64,000 nt of DNA from Doryteuthis pealeii (Eukaryota > Mollusca > Cephalopoda > Myopsida > Loliginidae), in assembly GCA_023376005.1 (NCBI GenBank), contig CM042145.1, forward strand, positions 19,417,312 to 19,481,311. Direction: 5' to 3'. The position numbers were made by a program, and so were the translations under genes. How positions within the stretch are numbered: position 1 is the first letter of the stretch; every line of letters starts with the position of its first letter. The notes under the pieces are model-generated. The model was not told the DNA's origin. It was given only the letters and a program-made list of their open reading frames with translations, and ran no database searches. This document shows positions 35,013 through 46,621 of this stretch, in pieces.

Positions 35013-35689
35013 TATTGGAATTTAGACACAACCACAAGCAAGCTTAAACCACATAGAACAAACTACAAACCAACAAGACTTGAAAGAATATCAATTATTA
35101 GTTTTTTTTTTTTTCAAATTAGAAAAAAAAAATTGAAAATAGTTCTGTATAATATTTCTGTTCATATATTTATTCATTAAAGAATGTTTTAATGAAATCT
35201 CTGAGCTATTCAAATTTTGTATGAATAGATAATTCTAAAGGTTATCAAGTTATTAATTAACTATTATTAAAGTTTACAAACATTGTTTTATTACTTTAGA
35301 AATTAAATGATATTTAAATAAAATGACAAAACTGAGACTTTTCATGTGACTTTTTCTGGTCACTATTTGACTAAGTGTGGAATTTCTTCATATCAGTGTG
35401 GCTGCCACCAGAGAGAAGTTTTGCCAACCTCACCCCATGTTTGAGACCATCAGGGACCTGATCACTCTCAGGGCAATTTCAACAAACAAAATAATTCCCA
35501 TAGCACCTGGTACCATAAATAGTTTGGAATGGCTTAATGAAAATAGAGAAATATCACTTCAGCAAGATAAAAGTAGAATAGATAGAGTAGAAAGATTACA
35601 ATGAGTACACTAAAAAGTCTTAGGTATATATATATATATATATTTACCAACCCCTCCGCACACGCTGGATGCAACACAAGGTCAATTTC
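35013..35689. other. Interval with an unassigned short open frame
   Basis: 35377-35604 (plus) is open for 75 residues (HPMFETIRDLITLRAIS, NSLEWLNENR). No family is recognised. A TA microsatellite lies at 35623-35642. Confidence 0.3.
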
Positions 35690-35930
35690 TTAAGCAGAGT
35701 TTAACAGGTTTGAATTCAGAGTTTTCCTTCTCCTAGACTGGTTACCTAACCAAGGTTAAAGAGCCCAGTCTGCCCTACTATTTACCCATAGCTGGAGGGA
35801 GAATATATGGATTCATACCTTCCCGAAGGGTGTTAGTGCTATGTGAAATGCAAACAGCCTCGTCCAGGATTTGAACTTGGGTTGACGAGCCCATTTCCTA
35901 CGACTCTAACCATTACACCATGCACTTCCA
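35690..35930 (-). mobile_element. SINE family B
   Basis: A minus copy with head GTGGTGTAATGG-like text at the right, B box AAGTTCAAATCC and an intact body. Confidence 0.75.
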
Positions 35931-36124
35931 TGTCTTAGGTATATAAGTGATAGAAAGTTGGCTGGCTCTGATTTTAAGGCGCTGGAATTTTGGACCTTTT
36001 TCTCAAGAGACTCATGGAGAATTGTAAAACTTCCTTTTCAAAAGGTTTTCAAGATCATGCCACATCTTCACTCAGTAAACAAGTTACTTGGTTATGAGTT
36101 TAGAATTGCCTAGCCCACTGTAAT

Positions 36125-37010
36125 GGGTACACTTATTGAGAGTTTATATAGTCTAATATTCCCTATAAGTAAAATCGTCGGGGTGGCCTAAAGTCGGTAT
36201 CAGCCAATCAGTGAGGGAGTCTATCCCCTTTTCACTAGCGCTAGACCAAGGAGATTGTTTCTTGCATTGAGGTGGAGCGCCACACCTACCACCAGCTCCT
36301 TACTTTACCGCACAGATCCCTGTGCTACTCATTGGTGAGGGTTGGTATCAAACTAGGAACCTTGTGGTTTCTAGCCGAACGCTCTACCGACTGAGCTAAA
36401 CCAGCCCTTAGAGTTCTCCAAAAGGGTGATAATAATAAAGTAGGGGAGGTAACTCTCAATTACTTATTACACCCACATGTGCTAACAAGGTAAAATATAT
36501 TTACTTTTCTTAAATTGTAAACTTTAGTTTAAACAAATCATTTCTCTTAAAATTAAAAATATAATTGCACTTTATTCTACTTGGAATAATTGGTACACTT
36601 ATTAAAAGTTTATATAGTCTAGTATTCCCTAGAGAGTTCTCCAAAGGGGAGGTCATCATAAAGTAGGGGAGGTAACTCTTAATTACTTATTACACCCACA
36701 TGTGCTAACAAGGTAAAATATATTTACTTTTCTTAAATTGTAAACTTTAGTTTAAACAAATTATTTCTCTTAAAATTAAAAATATAATTGCACTTTATTC
36801 TACTTGGAATAATTGGTACACTTATTAAAAGTTTATATAGTCTAGTATTCCCTAGAGAGTTCTCCAAAGGGGAGGTCATCATAAAGTAGGGGAGGTAACT
36901 CTCAATTACTTATTACACCCACATGTGCTAACAAGGTAAAATATATTTACTTTTCTTAAATTGTAAACTTTAGTTTAAACAAATTATTTCTCTTAAAATC
37001 ATAAGTTTAA
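36125..37010. repeat. 223-bp tandem repeat, three units plus a fragment split by a SINE
   Basis: AGAGTTCTCCAAA recurs at about 36410, 36634 and 36857. Units share GGGGAGGTAACTCT and ACCCACATGTGCTAACAAGG. The first unit is split by the SINE at 36168-36411. Confidence 0.9.
36168..36411 (-). mobile_element. SINE family A inserted in the 223-bp repeat
   Basis: Full minus copy; head GGGCTGGTTTAGCTCAGTCG at 36407-36388, body to ACTTTAGGCCACCCCGACG. Confidence 0.8.
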
Positions 37011-37111
37011 TTGCACTTAAGATATTTTCTTCACAAATCTCAGACATAATTTATGCATTTAAGGTAAATAAATACCCTAAAAATCATTCTAATGTATAGT
37101 TTATCATGTTA

Positions 37112-37360
37112 TGGGCTGGGTTAGCTCAGTCGGTAGAGCGTTCGGCTAGAAACCACAAGGTTCCTAGTGCGATGCCCGCCATCGTCAACTCAGCGTATGA
37201 GTAGCACAGGGATCTGTGCGGTAAAGTAAGGAGCTGACGGTAGGTGTGGCGCTCCACCTCAGACACTAAAACAATCTCCTTGGTCTAGCGCTATTGAAAA
37301 GGGGATAGACTCCCTCACTGATTGGCTAATACCGACTTTAGGCCACCCTGACGACTTTAC
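37112..37360 (+). mobile_element. SINE family A
   Basis: Full plus copy: GGGCTGGGTTAGCTCAGTCG, a degenerate B box GTGCGATGCCCG, and body to CTGACGACTTTAC. Confidence 0.8.
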
Positions 37361-37372
37361 TTATAAATGAAT

Positions 37373-37560
37373 ATAAGTTAAAAGAAAGGAAATGAATCCG
37401 ACAGTATGAGTATGGATAAAGGATATGAAAACATCATATGACTTTATGAGTGTAAACAAGCTCTGAAGATGATTTTCATAAAATCGAAATATTGTTCAAT
37501 ATCAGCTATGTTATAAAATGTTTTCACTTTAACAGCATTTTGTGGTGTTTTCATATCCTT
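37373..37560 (+). mobile_element. 188-bp retroelement-like insertion with hammerhead-like core
   Basis: It is flanked by identical TTATAAATGAAT (37361-37372 and 37561-37572), a 12-nt target duplication. Inside, AAAGGATATGAAAACA (37423) and TGTTTTCATATCCTTT (ending 37562) are inverted repeats bracketing the ribozyme-like fold at 37459-37507. No ORF. Confidence 0.7.
37459..37507 (+). ncRNA. Hammerhead-like ribozyme fold, one extra base before helix II
   Basis: Helix I AGCU (37459-37462) pairs with AGCU (37504-37507). CUGAAGA (37463-37469) is the first core box. An extra U (37470) follows. Helix II is GAUUUU-CAU-AAAAUC (37471-37485). GAA (37486-37488) then leads into helix III AUAUU-GUUC-AAUAU (37489-37502), and C503 is the expected cleavage residue (AUC, an NUH site). 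Everything but the extra U fits a hammerhead. Activity is not shown. Confidence 0.55.
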
Positions 37561-37719
37561 TTATAAATGAATGAAATTTTAATAATTAAATGTTAGAATT
37601 TGTAACCTGTATTTAAGTGTAATCTTTTCCTGTTGGTTTTATGTCGGTTGTTTTGTTTTTTACAGCATATCAACCCTTTTTGGGGTCATAGAGACAATTC
37701 TTCCAAACTGTTGTTGTAT

Positions 37720-38125
37720 CAGTGCTACTGTACGGCTACACACTTGGACCCTAATGAAGCACCTGGAGAATAAACTAGATGGGAGCTGCACAAGAATGCT
37801 GCGTGCAATCCTAAATAAAACTTGGAAACAACACCCCACGAGAAAACAGCTGTACGGTCACCTGCCCCATATCACCCAAACCATCTGAGGAAGATGAACA
37901 AGACATGCAGGACACTGCTGGAGAAGCAAGGACGAACTCATAAGTGACTTCCTTCTGTGGAAGCCAGCACATGGGCACACCAGTGTGAGCCGTCCAGCAA
38001 AGCTGTATATTGACCAGCTCTGTGCGGATACTGATGCTGTGCAGAGGACCTCCTGAGAATAATGAGTGATACGGATGGTTGGAGAGAGATTGGTACGGAT
38101 ATCCATAACAATCTCTCTCCAACCA
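37720..38125 (+). mobile_element. RTE-like LINE carboxyl-terminal fragment
   Basis: The plus strand reads VLLYGYTL, KLDGSCTRMLRAILNKTWKQ, then SKDELISDFLLWKPAHGH, SRPAKLYIDQLCADTDAVQ, with stops. This is the RTE/BovB C-terminal block, pseudogenic. Confidence 0.8.
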
Positions 38126-38215
38126 TCCGTATCACTCATTGTTCTCAGGAGGTCCTCTGCACAGCCTCCAGTATCTGCGCAGAGCTGGTGTGCATGATAA
38201 TGATGATGAATGCTG
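38060..38215 (-). mobile_element. Inverted RTE-like end forming a palindrome with the preceding fragment
   Basis: TGAGTGATACGGATGG...GAGAGATTG (38062-38091) is exactly inverted at about 38110-38139. The minus strand then reads on as the same LINE end (CAEDLLRTMSDTDGWREI). The two ends are joined tail-to-tail. Confidence 0.75.
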
Positions 38216-38920
38216 AATCAAGTCATATTGATATTCGGTTTACTTACAGTACCTGCAGTTGTTTAAATGGTCACCCATCTGAGTATTTCACACTGCTTAA
38301 CGTTGGTGATGTAGTGGTGTTGGATTTAAAGGTATTATTTTTAGTTGGAGTGACCTTCCAACGGGGTTACATATAAGTACAATAAATATTCCAACAAAGA
38401 AGTTATGAGATATAACAGACATAGACTTTAATAGTGAGCACATAGAAATACATTCAAACAGGAATACATATACAAATTACAAAGTATACAAAACAGATAC
38501 ATAATGAACACATATACGAGACAAGGTACTAGAGGTGTATAAAGAAAGTAGGACTTTGTCCTATAGAAGTGATACAAAGTACATGAAGGAATGTCACTTA
38601 CATAGGCTGGGGAAAAGCCACCCACATAAAAGGTATAGACGCAAATGTCTAACCCATGTGTCTTGTTTGCTGTCCCGGAGAAAAGAGAATTCAAACCTTC
38701 GCGCTTTCCTGACTAAATACTCAGCACCCCTAGCAGTACAAAACCTGTAGCAAGGGAAGATAACTCTTCCAAACCAAACAGGGGCAGACAATCGCTACAG
38801 TGGGAACCGGTCCTTTCAGCGTCACTAGATCGTAACCGAGTTTGTTGATTTTAAGATAGCCATATATGGCCATATTACTTCATTAGAAGTTTATTTGTTC
38901 TTTTTTATATTGTTATTAAA
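38216..38920. other. Interval without recognised gene
   Basis: Several overlapping open frames on both strands (38428-38750) are tyrosine/cysteine-rich and match no family. It may be an LINE 3' UTR or other repeat. Confidence 0.35.
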
Positions 38921-39321
38921 TCTATTAATAATGGAGATTCGCTTCTGGTTTTTGTCTATAACAAAAACTACGTCACGGCCTATACCCGAAATCGTCAAAA
39001 CATAGAATAAATACACTCAAAATTTGAGCATGCAACATTAGACAGTCCTCATTGTTTTTTAAAACAAGTTTTAATAAATACATCCCCAGTATCATATATT
39101 TATATATAGTTTGTTTTATTTTAATAGATATTCAAAGTTAATAGAACTTAGTTTCGATTTCAAATTGTTTTATTTTTTTTACTCTTTAATAAATTTGATG
39201 ATTTCATGATTTATGGTTCAAACTCTCCGACATCTAATTTTTAACTTCCACCTCCTCAAGCAATATCTTTAAAAAAAATTAATTTTTACATCGCCCGGGG
39301 GGCGTTTTTTTATTTTGCTAG
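38921..39321 (+). mobile_element. Non-autonomous Helitron, family D (complete, plus)
   Basis: It begins A|TCTATTAATAATGGAGATTC. It ends with hairpin CGCCC-GGG-GGGCG (39292-39304), spacer, then CTAG|T at 39318-39321. All Helitron end hallmarks are present; 401 bp, no ORF. Confidence 0.75.
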
Positions 39322-39850
39322 TTTATATAAAACTTGTTTGTCTCTTTTGTAAATATTTTTGCTTTGCAGCTATATGTACATTTACTCCTCCTGGTGCTTA
39401 TGCAAATGTTTGTTTTAATTTCAGTTTTCACAGCTGCATGTGTTTATGAATGGAATAAAGATAATTCTTCATAATTCGGAAGTTGTCAGTTCTCTCACGC
39501 ATTCCAAAATTTCAGGGTCATGGAGGTCACAATCGGTGCTTGTCATTGGCACTACTTTCACTATCGACAGCACGTTTGTGTATGTGTATACTATACTTGG
39601 AAAATGTTTAATTATATCTGTTGGAATATTTGATGTAAGATGTGTTCTAAATATCCACCTAGATTTATAGACTAGCTAAGGTAACGTGATTGACTCTTGC
39701 AACCAATCACTAGCAATACTACTGGCCTGATAGAATACTTAAACCCCCCACATTGGTCATAATTCAAATTGCACTCTTTCAGGACGGACAAAGGATTGCC
39801 GGATCTTTACCAATACTCAGGAAGGACTTATACGATTACCAGATTACTTG
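39322..39850. other. Interval without recognised gene
   Basis: The plus frame 39440-39670 has no recognised domain. Confidence 0.35.
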
Positions 39851-39852
39851 TA

Positions 39853-40075
39853 TGGAAGCGTGTGGTGTAATGTTTAAAGGCATGGGAAATGGACTTGTCG
39901 CCCCGAGTTCAAATCCTGGGCGTGGTAATTGCATTTCACTTAGCGCTAATACCCTTGGGAAAGGTATGAATCCTACTCTCCCTCCAGCTATGGATAAATA
40001 GTAGGGCAGACTGGGCTCTTTAACCTTGGTTAGGCAACCGGTCTAGGAGAAGGAAAACTCTGAATTCACTTTAAG
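39853..40075 (+). mobile_element. SINE family B
   Basis: Head GCGTGTGGTGTAATGTTTA, B box GAGTTCAAATCCTGG, body to GGAGAAGGAAAACTCTGAATT. Confidence 0.75.
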
Positions 40076-40604
40076 TAACAAAAAAGGATTCATTATTGAC
40101 AGACTCTTTATCAATGATCCAATTCCACTGGATAACCGCTTCTGCTATAAGGCCATTAAAAACATAACAATATCTATTATGAATTTCAAATTTGTAAACC
40201 ATTGATCCTAATTTCTATTAAGATAAAGAACTTTGTTATAATTGTAATGTATGTAGCTACACAGGGTACAAAAACTCCTGACTCACTGGGCACTTCTGCC
40301 ACACGGGGCTAGGGCAGCGAGTACCCTAAAAATGGGAATGAAGAGTTAAAGCAACACTATTGTTATCATTTTCTATGAGAAAGATGACATGGTGATGAGG
40401 ATGAGATTTGAGAATTTGTTGATAGTCATTTTGTAATCCCCAAACAATCGAATTGATTGGTCAGTTTTTAACAGCTGTTACTATGGGAGCAGCCTTTGTG
40501 AGTACTGTACAGGTTTGATAATGCCTTAAAAAACCAGTCGATCGAGCTCTTTGTCCTCGGGTCTACACTTAGTTTTGCTGTGAAATCCTTTATTGTGCCT
40601 AATT

Positions 40605-41129
40605 CATCCTTAAAAACCGGGATATTTCGCTATGATGTCTTCAATGGCAGGTGTAGCATTTACAGACTTTAGCTGGTGAATGCGTTTCCAGCTAAGTTGC
40701 ACAACCTGTAGCCAGTTTCTGCCTAGAAGCATAGGGCCAGCACCAGGAACAACTACTAATGGTAGATGATACTGTTGGCCATTGTAATCTACTGACACTT
40801 AGCATCTACCACATGCTTTCTCCTGTGTCAGTCACTAATTTCTGTGACATGAGTAAAAGCTTCGGCTTATCAGCTTCACACCATGAGTTTTCAAATGTAG
40901 CATGACTGATCAATGAAACGGCAGCTCCAGTGTCAATTTCCATCTCAACGTTGCGGCCATTGATGCCAACCAACACCCTCAGGAGGTTGATTTTGCCATT
41001 TCCCTGGGGGCTGAAAAGCCTGTGTAATGAGGCAGATTCACATTCCTCTGCTGTTTCTCCTCTTTGAATGTTGTGTGTTCTACAGTTTCCATTTTTCTCC
41101 ATGTTTTTTCCCTGTGTAGCTACATACAT
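40605..41129 (-). pseudogene. Ty3/gypsy-like retrotransposon protease fragment
   Basis: The minus strand encodes a retropepsin-like domain: a first frame (41129-40806) has LLRVLVGINGRNVEMEIDTGAA followed by VSLIS, with the catalytic D-T-G-A. A stop at 40803-40805 separates it from a second frame (40798-40610) with LPLVVVPGAGPMLLGRNWL, the flap-distal GxxLLGRxWL block. In gypsy-like Pol this precedes reverse transcriptase, which is absent here. It is an isolated, interrupted remnant. An imperfect inverted repeat (GTATGTAGCTACACAGGG at 40248 and its complement at 41112) brackets it. Confidence 0.8.
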
Positions 41130-41164
41130 TATAATAATTTTCTAAAAAGATTTTTTTTAGGTAA

Positions 41165-41700
41165 TAAAGTCGGTAATAAATTGGATGAACTTGCAAAACG
41201 GTTGGAAAATTAAAATGGAAAGATTTTTGGTGGTGCCCCATGACAGTTTAACTACAGTCTATGAATGAACTTTTTGCGAATTGGGTTACGGTTTAGGGGT
41301 TTGGGGATTAAGGTTGTTTTTAATTACGTATTGCTTAAAAAATTTTTTTAAATACCCAAAATTACTATACATTTAATTAACCATTAAAATGAATTATTGA
41401 ACCCAACGGTAGACACATTAGTCTCAGTTGTTTGTGTTAGTATTGCAATGTATAATTTCAATTAAACCTGGTTTAAAAAAAATATTTTCAACATTAAATG
41501 TATAGTAATTTGATTTTTTTATTGTTATTTTTTAAGCAATACGTAATTAAAAACAACCTTAATCCACAAACCCCAAAACCCAATTTGCAAAAAAGTTCAT
41601 TCATAGACTGTAGTTAAACCTTCATGGGGTACCACCAAAAAACTTTCCATTTTAATTTCCCGACCATTTTGCAAGTTCAGCCAATAAATTTTTGTTTTAA
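41165..41700. mobile_element. Large foldback/MITE with about 210-bp arms
   Basis: The left arm (about 41178-41385, TTGGATGAACTTGCAAAACG onward) is inverted in the right arm (about 41490-41695). The GAACTTTTTTGC/ACGTATTGCTTAAAA blocks match closely. The centre is non-coding. Confidence 0.8.
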
Positions 41701-41855
41701 AACATGCGGTTGTATTGATTTGAACAAATTCGTATTTTCAGTGTAGATTTATGATGAAATAAAAATGGCCGACCAAAACATAAGGCTTCCTCAAAGTGAA
41801 AGAAACAAGGGGAGGTTACTTTCATTTATGTAGCTAATGTTCAAATTACCATAAA
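41700..41855. mobile_element. Truncated copy of the foldback element at 3305-3591
   Basis: It has the right part only: TGTATTGATTTGAACAAATTCG through GGGGAGGTTACTTTCATTTATG. Confidence 0.7.
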
Positions 41856-42369
41856 GTCTGTAAAGAGTGGAGCAAAAAAAAAAAAAAGAAAAGAAAAGAA
41901 AATGAAAAGAAGCTACAGTTGTGAGAGATGCTATCAACAAACTTTCTAAACTGCTATGTAGCAGTGCAGTGCAGAGGATCCTGTGCAGAAAATGATTTAC
42001 CCAACAAGGGCCAAATTTCCATATCAAAAGAAATCTACAACAAAGCGTTGCCCTCACTGTCCACATTCACTCCTGTAACAAGTGATTGGGAAAGTTGACC
42101 TAACAAATATCTGACTCATACTAATATGACAATAGTCAAACGATGACCATTATAAATTGGTATTGACTTTTCATATAACGTGGCAAGACAATAATTTTCA
42201 ATTGTCTATTGTAATGTGTAATGAACAATGGAGAAACTCTTTCTCAATCATAGTTTGTATATTCTGAGGAATTCAATAAGGTTGGTTGGATTTTACTGCA
42301 TGTCAACTCTTGTTGGGTTATTTTATGCCAAAGACATTTTTGTTTTATTCATACTTGTTGAGTATTAAA

Positions 42370-43090
42370 TTTTTTTAGTATTATTTGTATTATTCAGACT
42401 ATTGTCCTCATCTTCATTGTTATCTGTACAATGTTTTGTCCAATGTGCCTTTCGGCCTTCTTCAGGTATTTCATTTATTTACACTCAGGAACCATCTTCA
42501 AACTCAGGAACCTTCTTTTCAAACTCAGGAACCTTCTTGTTGTAATCAGGAACCTTTTTGTCATAATTGGGAGCCATCACAGAACTTTGAACCTTACCCT
42601 TTATTCAGTCCAGGGGGGTATTCTGTTCTCATTCTGCAAGAAGCTTCCCAATTACGACAAGAAGGTTCCCGAGTTCAAAAAGAAGGTTCCTGAGTCCTAG
42701 ATGGTTCCCAAATCTGACAAGAAATACCTGAAGAAGGCTGGAGGGCACAGTGGCCAAATGTTCTACAGATAACAATGAAGATGAGGACAATAGTCCAAAT
42801 AATCCAAATAATACTAATTATCAAGCCTCATCTCAAAAATTCAGAGAAATAGCAAATAAATTGTTTCACTATAACATGATGCATTTGTGCAGCATAGCTA
42901 CAAATTAGACTAAAATATTGTCTGTTGAATTTTAATGGCCTACAGAATATACTTTAACAACAATACATAAATGATGGGGGTTACAAAAATAAATTAGAGC
43001 AGTTAAAATACTGAAAATCTTAACGTTTTCCATTTGTCTTCAATTAGAATATTTTCCTTTATTTAACTCAGTCAGTAGAGCATCGCTAAG
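42370..43090. mobile_element. Palindromic SINE-C pair with composite flank
   Basis: A minus SINE-C body (CAATGTTTTGTCCAATGTGCC, 42430) turns near 42640 into a plus copy (ACCTGAAGAAGGCTGG at 42728). The flank 42850-43090 is the inverse of 2160-2400. Confidence 0.65.
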
Positions 43091-43200
43091 AACCACAAGG
43101 TTCTGAGTTCAATACCAGCCCTCGCTAACTCAGCGCATGAGTAGTACAGATTGGATATGTGCATAAAGTGGGGAACTGATGTTAGGTGTGCCACTCTATA
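43053..43200 (+). mobile_element. SINE family A, diverged and truncated
   Basis: TTTAACTCAGTCAGTAGAGC and GAGTTCAATACC retain both promoter boxes; the body ends early. Confidence 0.65.
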
Positions 43201-43434
43201 TCATTGTTTTCTGATTTTGTAGGCATGTATTAGACACATTTTTTTAACACATTTTTTTTAACACATTTTTTAAAAGTCATTTTTTATCTATTTAACACAT
43301 AGACGTGAGCCTAACCAACTACATTTTGTAGTGTAAACTTTTGAATAAAGACACCATTATTATTTCACTCCTTGTGAGCTGTTCACATTAGCATTAGCTG
43401 GTGGTCTTTCACTGAAGTCTGAGTGAAAGCAAGT

Positions 43435-43695
43435 CTCCTGTTTGATGATCATGCTGAAAAGGAAATAATTCATGGAGAGAAAAGGAAGAGACAAAGACAA
43501 AAGTTGGTTTTATGATTTAAGCTTTATTCATGGGTCATAGCCACCACATGGCAAGGAAATTAGTAGTAGTGTCTTGTCCCAGACAAGGCCTACGTCTGAA
43601 TGGCCAAGAGATTTTCATCGAGGTCAGAAGGGGGTCCTTTTTCCTGCACATGCTTGTGGGGTTCTTCCAGTGAAGGCTCATGGGAGTTTGTTATT
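43435..43695. repeat. Dispersed repeat, family F
   Basis: Homologous to 30300-30590. Confidence 0.6.
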
Positions 43696-43762
43696 TTTTA
43701 TTTTTATTTTAATTCTATTTTAATCCCCAAAAATTCAAAATCCTTTCTCATCTTCTTTGAAT

Positions 43763-44055
43763 GGATAAGGGTAATTTTCACCTTTAGTTGGCTAAATTCC
43801 TAGCAAATAAGGCAATTAGAGTAACCGCCCTTGACTTTCACTTTGAAACAAGTCGGTAGCCATTTTCAAAGTATCCGTGCAAAATAAACAAATCTTAGAA
43901 ACTTTTTCGAAAACAATACAACTGCATGCTTTAACACAAAAATATCATAAAATCTGTTTTTAATAACAATTAAGTTCATTTCAGATAATGCGCACGCTCA
44001 ATTTTATGCTAGGAATTTAACCAACTAAAGGTGAAAATTACCTGGATAAGCCTTT
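43763..44055. mobile_element. MITE with 37-bp inverted ends
   Basis: GGTAATTTTCACCTTTAGTTGG (broken here) continues to CCTAGCA and is mirrored at 44009-44045. The interior shares text with 3372-3470. Confidence 0.7.
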
Positions 44056-44122
44056 TCATCTCTATTCACTGAACAGAAGAGAGACTGTATACAGTGTTCA
44101 AGTTAGTGTTCTGCACAAATTA

Positions 44123-44240
44123 CAAAAAACATTCAAAGGAGTGGCCTATTGTCGGTATCAGCCTGACAGTGAGGGAGTCTATCCCCTTTTTGCTAGTGCT
44201 AAATCAAGGAGATTGTTTCTGCATCTCGATTGGAGTGTCA
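44123..44240 (-). mobile_element. SINE family A, truncated
   Basis: Body only (GGCCTATTGTCGGTATCAGCC at the tail). A related truncated copy lies at 44388-44510. Confidence 0.65.
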
Positions 44241-44387
44241 TCTCTATTCACTGAACAGAAGAGAGACTGTATACAGTTTTTAAACTGGCCATTCTTCATC
44301 TGGCACCAACTTAACCCAGACCTTCATCTTCGGATATTGTAACAGGACCCTAATTTGTCACCATGGTAATGTAAGTAAAAGTAAATT

Positions 44388-44510
44388 GGCCTATTGTCAG
44401 TATCAGCCAGACAGCGATAGAGTCTATCTCCTTTTCACCAGCACTAGACCAGGAGAATTGTTTTTTCGCCTGAGGTGGAGCGTCACACCTACCATTAGCC
44501 CCCATGGATG
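44388..44510 (-). mobile_element. SINE family A, truncated
   Basis: Body only, same 3' limit as the copy 260 bp to the left, with repeated CTCTATTCACTGAACAG text between them. Confidence 0.6.
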
Positions 44511-44723
44511 CTCTATCGTAGAGGAGAAAAAGTTGGTTGAATATCATTTCCTTGTATATAATAAGTATGAGAACAATTCACAATGAAGTAGTATATTTCA
44601 TTTCTTGAGTAGACTTTTCATTTTTGTTTGTTGAACAGAAGAGAGATTTTGTCTCCAATTCTGGTGATAGTCTTGAAATGTAAAGTCACATGGCTAAATC
44701 ATTGGAGACAAGTAACTGGTAAC

Positions 44724-45222
44724 GGTTATTTCCTATAAGTCTAACATGATCAAAGGGGAACCACTCTTGACTGATAAATTATTTATTCATTTATTGATAT
44801 AAAGGGCCGGGTTAGCTCAGTTGGTAGAGCGTTCGGCTAGAAACCACAAGGTTCCTAGTTTGATACCGGTCATCGCCAACTCAGCGTATGAGTAGCACAG
44901 GGATCTGTGCGGTAAAGTAAGGAGCTGACGGTAGGTGTGGCGCTCCACCTCAGATACTAAAATAATCTCCTTGGTCTAGCGCTATATTGAAAAGGGGATA
45001 GACTCCCTCGCTGATTGGCTGATACCGACTTTAGGCCGCCCCGACGACTTTACTTTTTACTTTTATTTATTGATCTACTAGGAAAAAAGAAAACGGGGTT
45101 AGGTTTAGGGTTAGGGTTAGGGTTAAGGTTATAGGTTAATTTGATGGGAAAATAAATAAATAATTTATCAGTCAGTCAAGAGTGGTTCCCCTTTGATCAT
45201 GTTAGACTTATAGGAAATAACC
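44724..45222. mobile_element. MITE family J containing a SINE and TTAGGG repeats
   Basis: Terminal repeats GGTTATTTCCTATAAGTC and its complement. Internal GGTTAGGGTTAGGGTTAAGG at 45100-45130. A SINE-A copy occupies 44804-45053. Confidence 0.8.
44804..45053 (+). mobile_element. SINE family A (nested in MITE J)
   Basis: Full copy: GGGCCGGGTTAGCTCAGTTG, B box TTTGATACCGG, body to CCCCGACGACTTTAC. Confidence 0.8.
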
Positions 45223-45600
45223 CTGGTAACAGTACAAATAACTGGTAATGTCTCCAATAAAGTTATTCAATATTCATAAGTTGTTATTGCCTTTTATAGA
45301 AGAATCCACTTAGTTTACATGTATTGAACAAACAACTACATGCTTAAATGGATTCTGGGTGGATAGCTGTATGTGATGGAGGACAAAACATCTTTTTTTT
45401 TTTCTTTCTTTCTCTTTCTTTTTAGAAATCATAATTAAAGGGTTTGGTTTTTTTTAAATAAAAAAAACATGTCATTATCTCCCCGTGGGAACAGGTTTAA
45501 TGATTTGCAGTTGGGATAAGAGAAAGCAATGTGTGTTTTATGTTCATCATGGACCACTCTTACAATAGGAACCAAAAGTGGTCAAGTATCATTATATGTA

Positions 45601-46231
45601 CTAGTAAATATATGCACCCTCCGTAGGGTGCAAGTATTTAAGTTTTAATGTAATGAAATATCGTATTAAATTAGAAACGCTAATGAAACTAAATAAGAAT
45701 GCAGATAAAAAGATTTTAAACAGAGGGGGATATAATAAAAAAAGAGAACAACTGAAATCTAATCTTCCATCACTCTCGTCTTTCATTGTTATTTTTTCTA
45801 ATTTAAGTATTTAGTGAAAAGAGGAAGTAAAGAATAAAATGACAGTTATTTTTTCTTGTTAATGGATTTCATTTAAGATTTATTGGAGAGATTTTTGCTT
45901 ATATTCATTAAAATAAAACCAAACAGTTAGAAATCAATAATACTATGCACATATTTATTAAAATCACATTTTTAATATCAATATGCAAATTAGCCTTCCC
46001 GTTCACACTGCAAACCGCTATTTTTTGTATATATAAATACAATAGCATGTTATTAGTATGTAGATATGGACAACACTAATAAAAAGGTGAAGCAATTTTA
46101 TTAATAATTGAGGTTTAAATATAAATAAAATCATGAAGAATGTGATTAAAATAACTAGGTTAATTGTGACTCGATTAGTAATATAGTCTCGGTTACAGAC
46201 AGAAAAACACACAATCTCCATTATAATGAGA
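45601..46231 (-). mobile_element. Non-autonomous Helitron, family D (uninterrupted minus copy)
   Basis: Starts A|TCTCATTATAATGGAG at 46231. Ends hairpin GCACCCT-ACGG-AGGGTGC then CTAG|T at 45601. It is colinear with 3719-4653 without the GC-rich insert. Confidence 0.75.
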
Positions 46232-46330
46232 TATATATATATATATATACAGAATATATATATATATATATATACAGAATATATATATATATATATATAT
46301 ACATAATATATATATATATATATATATATG
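46229..46330. repeat. (TA)n microsatellite with ACAGAATA interruptions
   Basis: TA runs broken at regular intervals by CAGAA or CATAA. Confidence 0.9.
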
Positions 46331-46470
46331 AGAAAAAAATGAGTAAAGCAAAGAAATGTAGACGGATAAAAATGAATTTTATCGATATCACTTTTAATCG
46401 ATTAAAAGTGATATCGATAAAATTCATTTTTATCCGTCTACATTTCTTTTCTTTACTCATTTTTTCCTCA
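46330..46470. repeat. Near-perfect palindrome
   Basis: AATGAGTAAAG...GATATCACTTTT and its inverse meet at AATCGATT near 46397; arms of about 65 bp with almost no mismatches, flanked by TA tracts on both sides. Confidence 0.85.
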
Positions 46471-46495
46471 TATTGTCGGATTCATTTTCCATTCT

Positions 46496-46621
<126 letters not shown>

